A stretch of 64,000 nucleotides of DNA from Hypericum androsaemum (lineage: Eukaryota; Streptophyta; Magnoliopsida; Malpighiales; Hypericaceae). Below are positions 34,808 to 44,584 of the stretch, piece by piece (the first letter of the stretch is position 1; every line of letters begins with the position of its first letter). A program made the position numbers and the translations under genes. The notes under the pieces were generated by a model, which saw nothing but the letters and a program-made list of their open reading frames with translations, did no database searches and was not told the DNA's origin. The DNA lies in assembly GCA_963995505.1 (NCBI GenBank), contig OZ023192.1, positions 2,262,001 through 2,326,000 on the forward strand, in the 5' to 3' direction.

Positions 34808-35974
34808 CTTCCCCAAGAAGACCCAGTGAAGGAGGGGCAAAAGGGTCACCCCACAAAAGGCAGCAGAAAGAAGGGAGTAAAGAAAAAAGATAGAGAGAGA
34901 GAAAAAGGGACAGATGGGACTTGGTTGTGGCGGGTTTCTAGTGCCTACCAGACAGTCCAAAGAGAGAGAGAAAGGAACTAGTAGAAAGACACAACTAAAA
35001 AGAGAACATCCCTCCGATTATTACTGTACCGATTAATTCCACTTCGAGATCTCTCTTAGTCATTGCCTTTTCAGTTTATTCATGACATATTATCGAATAC
35101 TTAGATCAGTTAAAAATTCTTTTAATTTAATTCAAAAGTTTTGAGTTCAAATTCGCAACAATTTTAAAATTTGATAAAGAGAACTTAATTACTATTTGCA
35201 TCATATCAGATTCAAATATAAATTAATTAGTATAGTAAATATTCGGATGAGTATTGGTTACTTACAACCTAAAAAATGTATAGCTTATTAGATTAGTTGC
35301 CAATTTAACTAAATACCAGACATTATTTTTTTATACGTAAAAAATTATATACGACATTATTATATTTTGACAATAAATTTTACTTCTTAAATATTACCTT
35401 AATTAACTTATAAAATTAATTTATTGCAATAAACTTGTAGATTATAATTCGTAAACACTAAAGTTCAGCCACGTGACTAATAATACAATTCATGTATGGG
35501 GCGTGTGCGGAGGCAGGCGGCTAGTTGGATTGTGCTTCAACCTCATCCATTGGCCGGTTATGGGCCCATGGTTGGGGATGCGTACGTAATTTTAGTCGAG
35601 GATGCCTAATTAACCCGAAAACAAATAGATCTTTTATAGATCATCTGATTCGAGCGGATGAAATATTTAAAAAGTGACAAAATTTTATTAACAAATATTT
35701 GATATTGTTGTATTTTCAGGTTTAAAACTGAAAACTATTACTTAAATTAGAACAACGTCATCACTAATTAATCTAAATACTTGTTGGTACCGAAAAAGGA
35801 TATTATCAATACCAAGAAGCACTTTATCAAATGATAAAAATATTTTTCCGGCTTAATCAATAGGTTAAGAAATAGAATCGTTTGAAATTAAAAATATTAT
35901 CATCATTCAAAGTTATTATATAGTTCAATATGAATTAATTGATCAAGTGAATATACGGATATCGAGAGTTATCA
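34808..35974. other. TOM1-like upstream region and spacer
   Basis: The 200 bp next to the gene are CT-rich on the coding strand, as in a plant 5' UTR and promoter. The rest is AT-rich and without a supported gene. Confidence 0.45.
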
Positions 35975-35982
35975 ATGAGATG

Positions 35983-36306
35983 CATGGTTTTAAAAAATAT
36001 GGTCTGACCGGTAGTCTGACCAGTTGGATTACGAATCGGGTACAAGAGCGGGTCATTTTTAGGCTTTTGATCGGGGTCTGTACTAACCGGACCAAATCTG
36101 GTCGGACTTGCCGATTTTGAGGTCCACCCTGACCGATCGAACCCGGTTCGTACAAAAAGGGTGAAATTGGTTTTTTGGGTGGTTTTCGAGGAAAAAAAAT
36201 TGATTTGACAAGTTTATAGAGTAATAAATAAATAAGTAGATTTATAGAGTTGAGAGAAAAAAAAATTAAGTCTACTTTTTTTTGTATGGAAAATAAGTCT
36301 ATTTTA

Positions 36307-36353
<47 letters not shown>

Positions 36354-36462
36354 TTAAAATATTAAAAAATAAAAATATTTGTTGTCCGACCGGTCTGACC
36401 AATCCGACCCAAAAAATGGTAAAAATTTTGGGTCGTAGCTCCGGGCCGGGTTTTAAAACATG
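35983..36462. mobile_element. Non-autonomous hAT-like element, family A (480 bp)
   Basis: Begins CATGGTTTTAAAA and ends TTTTAAAACATG. The 8-bp duplication ATGAGATG is exact (35975-35982 and 36463-36470). Same family as 2409-2877, sharing GGTC(G/T)GACC-like words and the GCTCCGGGCCGGGTTTTAAAA end. Confidence 0.82.
36307..36350. repeat. (AC)n(AT)n microsatellite
   Basis: A run of AC units passing directly into AT units, inside the hAT-like element. Confidence 0.95.
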
Positions 36463-37503
36463 ATGAGATGTAGCTATTTTATTTTCTTCGGCATAATAAA
36501 GAAGATTAGCAATAAGATGCCCAAGGTATATCCCTTTTTTGAACTCTATGGTGGGGCCAATTTTCACAGTATTGTGAAGCAGCGGGGTCCACGTCTCGTA
36601 ATAGTTAATTTGCGGCGGGAAATTCTTTCCCGGTGCTGACGTGGTAGTGGGTTATGGTCGGTTTTGCCGGTTCTGCCTTGGCACGACTCGGCGGGTTCCT
36701 GACCATTCACAAATTATATTCGCTATTCAATACAAAGCATTGTTGGGCGGTTGCATATTTATACTCGGTCATCATTTTTAGAAAGTTGTTTGTGTAATAT
36801 TTTTATTTGTTTGCATACTATTTTAGAACATTGTTGAAAAGTATTATTTATTTGCACATATAAAAATTCTGTTATGATTAAAAAATTAAGATATGTTTTT
36901 AATGAGTTATTAGTTTAGTACGGGCTATTAGTTTTTTGGAAAATATTCACTTTAGTGTCATGTGTTATCACCTTTTTTTTAATTACTATGTGATTTTTTA
37001 TTTTTTTAGAGAAGAATTTTCGAAATTGACACTTTTAATGATAAACACATAATTATATTTTTTTTTTTGCAAATAGGTTTTTGTGTGGATCGCCACGTTA
37101 ACCACACATCATTTTTCTATCTCCTCATTTGCGTTGACATGACAAATGAGTCTATTCGCAACCTCGCCTATTGGCGGTAGAACTCCCACTCGTTGAGGTG
37201 GTACAACTCCTGCATAGGGGCTCAGATTCAGTGGGACACGTGGATGTCCCCACTGAAATGGATCAAAGGGGTTAATAATATAATTAGGGGTAATAGTGGA
37301 AAATTATTATTGACTTAACCAATTCACAAATTAGGGTTAATTTACAAAAAGATTTAAAAAAGGAACAAAATGATAAATATTTTCATCTCCCCAAACTTTG
37401 GCAGAAACCAACACATAAATTAATAAAACCAAGGCAGAAATATTTTCGTCTCCCATTCATCCAAAGCAGAAGCCTTTTCGTCTCCCATTCTCATCGAAAC
37501 CAA

Positions 37504-37505
<2 letters not shown>

Positions 37506-37553
<48 letters not shown>
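37506..37553. repeat. (CT)n microsatellite
   Basis: 48 bp of pure CT, about 45 bp upstream of the small zinc-finger ORF, as in many plant 5' UTRs. Confidence 0.97.
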
Positions 37554-37554
<1 letters not shown>

Positions 37555-37598
37555 AAGAACCAGCCACCTCCGGTAGAAAAATTTGAAAAATAGGTCTG

Positions 37599-37856
37599 AT
37601 GATGTTGGCGGCGGGTCTGAGCATGCTGGCCGGAGCTGCCCTCGTGAAGTCGGTGATGGACCAGAATTTCATGACTGGGCCCACCTCCAGCTGCCCCAGT
37701 TGCAACGGCATGGGTAGGGTCACGTGCTTCTGCTCACTGTGTTCAGACGAGGACGTCGGGTGCCGGACCTACTCTGGGTCGGGGAGGAAGGCGTGCTCCA
37801 ACTGTGGCGGTACGAGTACGGGTCGATCCATCCATGTTCGAATCTCCATGAGCTAA
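37599..37856 (+). CDS. Small DnaJ-type cysteine-rich (zinc-finger) protein, possibly a captured copy
   Basis: A single-exon frame of 85 aa. Residues 1-20 are hydrophobic (LSMLAGAALVKSVM), possibly a membrane anchor or targeting signal. Residues 31-75 carry DnaJ-like cysteine motifs: CPSCNGMG, CFC, CRTYSGSG and CSNCGGTSTG. In a full domain the third motif would be CxxCxGxG; here its second cysteine is Tyr (CRTY), so one zinc site is probably lost. Proteins of this kind bind zinc and act as thiol or folding helpers, often in plastids, but which family member this is cannot be told. It lies between the inverted repeats of a possible transposon and has no introns, so it may be a captured or retrocopied gene under weak constraint. 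Confidence 0.6.
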   Translation: MMLAAGLSMLAGAALVKSVMDQNFMTGPTSSCPSCNGMGRVTCFCSLCSDEDVGCRTYSGSGRKACSNCGGTSTGRSIHVRISMS

Positions 37857-38089
37857 CCTAATCACCCACCTAATTAATTAGCCCCTGTTGTAATAGCTTA
37901 ATTAATTATTAGCCGAACATTAGATTCAAATTTGGTTGCCATGTATTACCGAAGAACTTGTAGAGACGAAGTGTATTTCAATTTTAGATTCAAACTGTCA
38001 TTTTACTTTTGGTGGCTGACGACCTGTATATGTTTTCTATATTGAATGTTGATTTGTTTTGGTTAATTTTCATTGTAGTGATACTGGTT

Positions 38090-38480
38090 TTGTGATGTAG
38101 TCATATTGGTCTTTAGATGTAGTGATATTGGTCTTCGGATATAGCGATACTGGTTTTGCGGATGTAATGATATTGGTCTTCGGATGTAGTGATACTGGTT
38201 TTGCGGATGTAATGATATTGGTTTTCAGATGTAGTGATATTGGTTTTGCGGATGTAGTGATATTGATTTTGCGATGTAGTGATATTGGTTTTTGGATGTT
38301 GTGATATTGGTTTTGCGATGTAGTGATATTGGTTTTCGGATGTAGTGATATTAGTTTTTGGATGTTGTGATATTGGTTTTGCGATGTGGTGATATTGGTG
38401 TTCGGATGTAGTGATACTAGTTTTGCGAATGTAATTATATTAGTTTTCGGATGTCGTGATATTGGTTTGCGTCGAATGCG
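38090..38480. repeat. 22/23-bp tandem array, GATATTGG orientation
   Basis: About 18 units of the type GATATTGGTTTTCGGATGTAGT, partly as alternating 22- and 23-bp units (TTCGGATGTAGT and TTGCGGATGTAAT), giving a higher-order period of about 45 bp. Confidence 0.88.
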
Positions 38481-38945
38481 ATATTGGTTTTGAAAGATAT
38501 CAACTTATATCAGAAATATATGATTTTTTTGTTAGGTTGAAATTTCAACTTATATCATAAATGAACAATAACGGTATATATAGACTCATTGACGAGAATG
38601 GTATTTCGTTGTAATTATATTGGTTTGCAAACCAATATCTATTCACATGCAAACTAATTTCACTACAAAGACAAAATAGTATCACTTTAAATTCAAACCA
38701 CTAACCACTTCACATACATAATTTTTTACAATCCATCCCATCAACCCCTAGATCCTCAAGACCAATGTTCTCTCCTCCAATATCCTCTTTATCCTTCCCA
38801 TTAGTCTTCTTGTTCTTCTTATTCACGTGCTCCACTCATACTCATTTTCAAACTTCTGCTTTAGTTCCTCTTCAGCCTCTTGATCCTCATCAATAACCTT
38901 CGGCCAGAAAAATAAATATTATGATAGTATTAAAAATCACATCAG

Positions 38946-39080
38946 ATGCAAACAAATATCACTTCACCTGAAAATCAATATCGCTTAACATGCAAACCAA
39001 TATCGCAACACATGCAAACCAATATCGCAATACATGCAAACCAGTATCACTTCAGATACAAACCAATATCACTTCAACTA
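38946..39080. repeat. 22-bp tandem array, CCAATATC orientation (part 1)
   Basis: About six units of the type CATGCAAACCAATATCGCAA. The complement of the core (GATATTGGTTTG) equals the unit core of the array at 38090-38480, so the two arrays are inverted. Confidence 0.85.
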
Positions 39081-39254
39081 CGGACAACACAAGGCAATAA
39101 ACAAGAACAACAACATTCATCGGCAAACAATTTGGATCTCACAAAACATGAACCAGGCGTTCTAATACCAAAATTTTTGGACATTGGTATAGGCTAAAAA
39201 TAAATTTTCTAATTCCAAAATCTTCGGACATTGGAGCACGAGACCGGGTCTACA

Positions 39255-39560
39255 ATATCAGAACAAGTACAAACCAATATCAGAACAAGTACAAACCAAT
39301 ATCATAATACATACAAATCAATATCAGAATCCATGCAAACCAATATCAGAACACCTGGAAACCAACGTCAGAACAAATGCAAACCAATATCAGAACATAT
39401 GAAAACCAATATCTAAAAATATGCAAACCAATCTCAAAACAGATCCAAACCAATATCAGAACTAATGCAATCCAATCTCATAACACATCCAAACTAATAT
39501 CGAAACACATTCAAACCAATATCAGAACAACTACAAACCAATATCAGAACTAATGCAATT
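39255..39560. repeat. 22-bp tandem array, CCAATATC orientation (part 2)
   Basis: About 13 units of the type AAACCAATATCAGAACACAT, same orientation as part 1. Confidence 0.85.
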
Positions 39561-40094
39561 ACACTAAATAGCATCTAACCCAACAATACAAGGTGTTAAC
39601 GAATTGACAATATTATAATGTTCAATTCGGTGTAAAAATAAAGATACTTCAGTGACATTCTTTATAGTTAATTGTTATACAAATAGTTATACCAATTAGA
39701 AATTCAACCCTGCAATTGAACCAAATGCTCGATGCAAAAGAAAAGTATGAGAAATTTGATATTAGACCAGAAACTCTGCATTGCTAAGTATGCCATCACT
39801 TACCCGTAGCAATACAAAGACACAATAAATCAGACAAAAGTGGTTTGAGTTCTAAAAATAATTCGGCATGCCCCTACCTACCCACAAAAAGCTAAAAAAG
39901 GAATAGTGCCACATTCCAGCAAACATAAAGTTTCTACTGGAATACCTTCTTGAGTTCTTCAACTCTCCGATGTATATGTCCCTTCTTCAATACTTCCAAT
40001 ACTCCCTTGTCAATGTTCTGGATGACACACCAAGTAATTGCATTGGTTTTAAAAAAAAAATTAAAAATGTAAGCAAACATACAGATATATGGAT
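39561..40094. other. Unique spacer between array parts 2 and 3
   Basis: AT-rich. A short minus-strand frame at 39934-40125 ends in VLEVLKKGHIHRRVEELKKV, which looks coiled-coil-like but is not recognised. Confidence 0.35.
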
Positions 40095-40345
40095 ACAAAC
40101 CAATCTCAGAACAGATCCAAACCAATATCAGAACTAATGTAATCCAATCTCAGAGCACATCCAAACCAATATTAGAACACATTCAAACCAATATCAGAAC
40201 AACTACAAACCAATATCAGAAAATATGTAAACCAATCTCATATCAGAACTAATGCAAACCAATATTAGAACACATCCAAACCAATATCAGAACACATCCA
40301 AACCAATATCAGAACACATCCAAACCAATATCAGAATAGTGAGGG
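40095..40345. repeat. 22-bp tandem array, CCAATATC orientation (part 3)
   Basis: About 11 units of the type AACCAATATCAGAACACATCC, the most regular stretch being at 40255-40340. Confidence 0.87.
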
Positions 40346-41089
40346 TACTGGCATACTAATAATTCTGGGAGATCACAAATAGATACTTTTCCAGAGAATC
40401 CCTTTAACCCAAAAATTTGTCGATGCTCACCTCTCCGTGAGATCCTCCTCCTCTTTGTCGTTGTTGAAGCGTCTCCTTATCCTCCTCTCCCTCTCTCCCT
40501 CTCAATCTCACAAAATCCCAAAGTTACCCCCTCCACCTCCTCTCTCTCTAACCAAAAAGTTAGAAGCAGCCAATGGTTAATGAGGAAGGAGGAGAAATGT
40601 GTGGGGCCCTCAATGTGGTCGCCGTCGTCATTATCCTTAAAGGATGTTCACCAAGGATCCCTACCCGTTGCCACCTAGCGAGTTCCATTCAAAGATGGTA
40701 TCTTTGCTTCCCTTTATCGTTCCTTTCCAACAAAAGATGTTGTCCTCCTCCAGGAACGTGGAGATCCTAAATCGTAGGTCGTAGGACAATGAAAGGAGAA
40801 GAGGGGAGCGATTACATGTAGGTATGATCTGGGGAAAGTCGTGGTGGGGATCGTCGGCAAAGCGACGAGCGATGGGGAGTGGCTTCTTCAAGTTGTCGTC
40901 GATGGCTTTTTTTTAGGAGAGAATGGGATTCAAATGGATTTTTTTTAAACAATTCTGGAAGAGGAAGATGAAGAGGAAGAGGGCTACATATGTTGGAATT
41001 CGTGAGCTACAGGCTAGGGTAGGTGGGTATTAACCCTGGTTTGGGGGTTAAAAATTTTGTGGGTTAAAAACCCATAATGCCCTCAATCA
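40346..41089. other. GC-richer segment inside the putative element
   Basis: CT-rich then mixed sequence with short frames on both strands (40573-40770 +, 40661-40891 -). No recognised protein. Confidence 0.35.
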
Positions 41090-41400
41090 TTTTGGACCAT
41101 TAGATCGGGAAAGGATAAAATTTATCAAATCAAACGGTCCTAATTTCGTCCCCTCCGTATGGACAACTTCTATGTAGTTCCTACTGAATCCAAAACCTCA
41201 TGCATAGTTGAGGAGCGCTCCACTTTTTATGTCACGCAAAACGAGAAAAGTGAGAAGTGATGTGACACGAACGTGGCCATTCACACTAGCAACAATTGGA
41301 AACAGTTTATCGTGGTTAAGAATTTGTCAAAAATATCAATTTAGTCAAAAAGTGTCGACACATAAAACATTAAAGTGAAGTTTTTTCAACCAACTAGTAG

Positions 41401-43251
41401 GTAGGATGACAACAGATTTAACCTCACTTTTCAGGGTCGTTGGGTCTTACTTATACCCCTTGCAGAAACAGAAAAACTTTACTTGAAAAAAAAAAAGTCG
41501 CATGCCGTCTAGAGCCCGGGTTTAGACCAACTTGCCTGAATTTTATTTAACCAAAAAAGAGAAGTTTTCCTAGATTTTTTTACGAGTTATTGTCACGAGT
41601 TTCTATTTTCAACGAGTTGTTATGAGTTATTAAATTTTAGGAAGTGTTTTGTGAATAGTTTTTTATAACATATATTTTTGTTAAAAAATGAAAAAAATCA
41701 TTTGAAAAGTAACATTAATGTCGTGATGTAAATATCTAAAAAACAAAGTATAATGGAGAAACATTATTCATATAAAACCATTTGCCTAAACCAAACAAAT
41801 TCTTGGAGTCAAACATTTTCTGTGTGATCATATTCAGCTTCTCTTTCTCTTGCCATATGATAGCGATGGACTTGATCAGATAAGTGCATTAAACACAAGT
41901 ATTTTATTTCAGAGAAGCAATGACCACAATGGTTATTGTCTTGACAACGACACCATCCTTTAAAAATATGTTTCGTTTCATTTTGGCTAATAACTCTTGT
42001 AATTATAAGTATATAACCAGGATTAGTTGGCATTACTGTTTCATTAATTAGGCCACGTAATCTAAAGCTTTCACATCGGTCGGCCATTAATCGAATTAAC
42101 TTTTGCCTAGGAACATATAAAATTGTAATCTGACTTGACCACGTGTCGTGTGTTTATTCATTGGTGATTAACATTAACCATGATCATGATGCCTTCTTTG
42201 CAACGTGAGGACTTCTAAAAAAATCACTCTATCTCGGTATTATTTTCGTCCAAACACATTCCATTTCCGAATTTTCGGGCTATATAGGCAAGAACAAATT
42301 ATTACGCATCATGAACGAGTTCATGCTATATAGGCAAGGTCACAGTTGCAAGATCCTACAAAAATTATACATCAAGAAATTACAGCAAAATAAAACTTAG
42401 AGAGGTGACACGATGTCGTGCAAAATTACACCCGAGAACAAAAATTAATTGGACATAAGTGCATTCATTAAAATATCTATTAGAATCTTCATATATAACC
42501 TAAAACTTTAAGGTAATAGGTTGCTCAATTATTTACACGTATAAACTTGACCCTCACTCTTGTACTAAATAACGCGGGATTCTCAATAACATCTATTATC
42601 TTGCAATTATAGTAATATAAAGATTAAAATTTGAGTTAGAGATATTTTTTCTATTCCATTTTAAAATATATTTATATTTTCATTACTCGACTCAAAACTC
42701 AACTACATACTCGTTGGAATACATTTATGTACTAATGTCCTAGACAGCAGAAACTATTTCTTAATTTTATTATCTTTATTGAACATTTCCTGATTAGAGC
42801 ACGTAAAAATCAAAAGAAAAGGCAGAGAATCGAGCATATGGAATACATCTGGCAGTAACGACATCTGATTGGTTGAAAATTGGGACAAGCAAATGGCCAT
42901 GTGGTCTCCGCCCTAACTTATGGCTGATTTTAATATCACATAATATATAGTGTTTTGAGTTCTCGGACCATCTCATAATCAAGCATTTCCAGCTGATCCC
43001 TGCATGAGATTGAGGATCCACCCAACTTGCCATTTCCTCAAATTTTTTTACCTACAAAGCAGATATTTATATAGCACGTTATGATTGCTTTGACGTCGTG
43101 ATGATGTAATTATAATAGATGGAGTTAATTGTATAATGTGAATAACAACCAAACTGACTTTGGCTAATTATATATTTAAAAAAATACGTTCGGTACTTAT
43201 AAAGCTAAATTATTAGTAGATATATATAAATATTGCAGAACAAATCATACC
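41401..43251. other. Intergenic, no recognised gene
   Basis: AT-rich. Two minus-strand frames (41809-42087, 92 codons, with RCQDNNHCGHC; 42794-43033, 79 codons) start with ATG but match nothing I recognise, and neither has clear gene signals. Confidence 0.4.
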
Positions 43252-43323
43252 GGATCCGTGGCGCAATGGTAGCGCGTCTGACTCCAGATCAGAAGGTTGC
43301 GTGTTCGATTCACGTCGGGTTCA
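43252..43323 (+). tRNA. trnW-CCA: tRNA-Trp (anticodon CCA)
   Basis: A complete 72-nt cloverleaf. The acceptor stem GGATCCG pairs with CGGGTTC (two G-U pairs). The A-box region is TGGCGCAATGGTAGCGC, the anticodon loop CTCCAGA has CCA at 43284-43286, and the T arm has GTTCGATTC. There is no intron and no encoded CCA tail, as expected for a nuclear eukaryotic tRNA gene. It matches the usual plant nuclear tRNA-Trp pattern. Confidence 0.95.
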
Positions 43324-44109
43324 ATTCCCCTAATTCGGTCCACTTTTTTGTCTTAATTTCCCTAAACCCCATAATAAAATGATAAACCCAGCTCCACAAG
43401 ACAAATGCACGCCACCAATTAACAACTTTTTTGTATGACAATAGTGTGCATGAAAAATTGGTTTCGTAAAAATTTCATCAAATTTTTCAGTTTTGAATTT
43501 ACAAATGACCTCTCGCTATATTTTTTTTAACAAAATTACCCAATATCCGGAAATTAATTGGGCATATGAATGCAATTCAAGTAGACCATGATCTTTAATC
43601 GTGGCAACCTCTACTTAACAAATTTTTAATTTAACAATATTATACTTGAATTCAAGTCATCTAATAATGATAGAAAAATCTCATTATACATGTATCCTTT
43701 ACTTTTAAATAGACCAATTTTGAAATTACAGCTTTATAAATGAAATCAGTAAAACAAATAAATTCCGAAAAGAAACGTCTCAAAAGTCGAACTAATCCAA
43801 ACCCGAATCCGGAACTTTGAATACCAGAACTTCACATACCAAACCGCCGCCTCTTTTAAAGTACCAAAACTCCAATAAGTCCTAGCTAAAACCCTTGTAA
43901 AATTTGTACCTAAACCTCCTCCTTAATTCCCCGATCTGCCCTAAACCCTAATAGACCCCTAAAGCAATGACCCCTAGCTAAAACCCTCAAGTGTGGGTAG
44001 AACTTCCAAAGCTCGTTTGGTCGGTATACCTGCTCTCCTAGGCTTCCAATGGGAGATGACGACTGGCTACACTTTTTGCCGTGAGAATGCTTTAATGGAC
44101 TTGTTAGCT
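43324..44109. other. Spacer, no gene seen
   Basis: AT-rich, with a CCCTAA-rich patch near 43920-43990. No supported gene. Confidence 0.5.
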
Positions 44110-44181
44110 TTTTTTTTTTAAGGTAAATTCACGATGCCCGGATTTGAACCCTAGACTTCCTAAATATTAGTCGTTTGGAGA
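44110..44181 (-). mobile_element. 5'-truncated tRNA-derived SINE remnant
   Basis: Read on the minus strand: a tRNA-like B box (GGTTCAAATCC, plus positions 44140-44150), a short body and an A-tail (plus T-run 44110-44119). It is flanked by an exact 9-bp duplication (plus TTGTTAGCT at 44101-44109 and 44182-44190). Confidence 0.7.
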
Positions 44182-44584
44182 TTGTTAGCTTCTGAAGACA
44201 GATTGTCGAATCTCGCAGGGAATAAGGCGAGGAAGAAGGAAAGGAAACTGACTTTATGTTCCATGTAAATTGTTCAGGGGAAAACACCATCATGTAAGAA
44301 AGGGGAAATTCCTATCCTAATCTCTGATTACAAAATCCTGTACAGTGGAACATCTCTACCTACAAACTGCGTAAACGAAGGTTGCAGCTTCCGCGAAAAA
44401 GAAGTTGATTAGAATGTGAACCTGAGCATATACATTTTGTTTTCGCCAGTCGAGTTTCTCCGTCGCGATACTGCAGGCGAAACCGTCTTCATTGCAGAAC
44501 AGGAAAAATCAATCACCTTCATACTGCCTGTAATAGAAGCTCTAGTTATTGTAGAAGAAGGCTACCTCACCAAGATTATTGTTC

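Larger units (their letters stand above)
36930..41400. mobile_element. Possible 4.5-kb element bounded by long imperfect inverted repeats
   Basis: Sequence at about 36930-37290 reads as a degenerate inverted copy of about 41090-41400, in matching order. TTCACTTTAGTG (36946-36957) faces CATTAAAGTGAA (41368-41379). GCCACGTTAACCACACATCA (about 37091) faces TGATGTGACACGAACGTGGC (about 41258-41277). GATTCAGTGGGA (37225-37236) faces TCCTACTGAATC (41179-41190). Between them lie a small DnaJ-type zinc-finger ORF and 22-bp tandem arrays. Exact ends and a target duplication are not clear. A Mutator-like element with captured sequence is the best guess. Confidence 0.45.

Noticed and set aside
34808..34960. 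Upstream in-frame extension of the TOM1-like protein
   Set aside because: It would add about 51 residues of Pro/Ser/Phe-rich sequence not typical of the family; the region reads better as a CT-rich leader, though it is not excluded.
36304..36567. Minus-strand frame over the AC/AT microsatellite
   Set aside because: Translation of simple repeats and hAT-like sequence.
37457..37723. Minus-strand frame with an RERERE run
   Set aside because: Antisense to the zinc-finger ORF and the (CT)n tract.
38122..38304. Protein-coding frame in the 22-bp array
   Set aside because: Its peptide is only the translation of the repeat (MILVFG-CSDTGFADV periodicity) and has no gene signals.
38090..40345. CRISPR-like array
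   Set aside because: Units are contiguous and diverged without unique spacers, and this is a plant nuclear sequence.
41809..42087. 92-codon minus-strand frame with RCQDNNHCGHC
   Set aside because: The Cys/His spacing matches no zinc-binding family I know, and there are no neighbours or signals to support a gene; left as unassigned.
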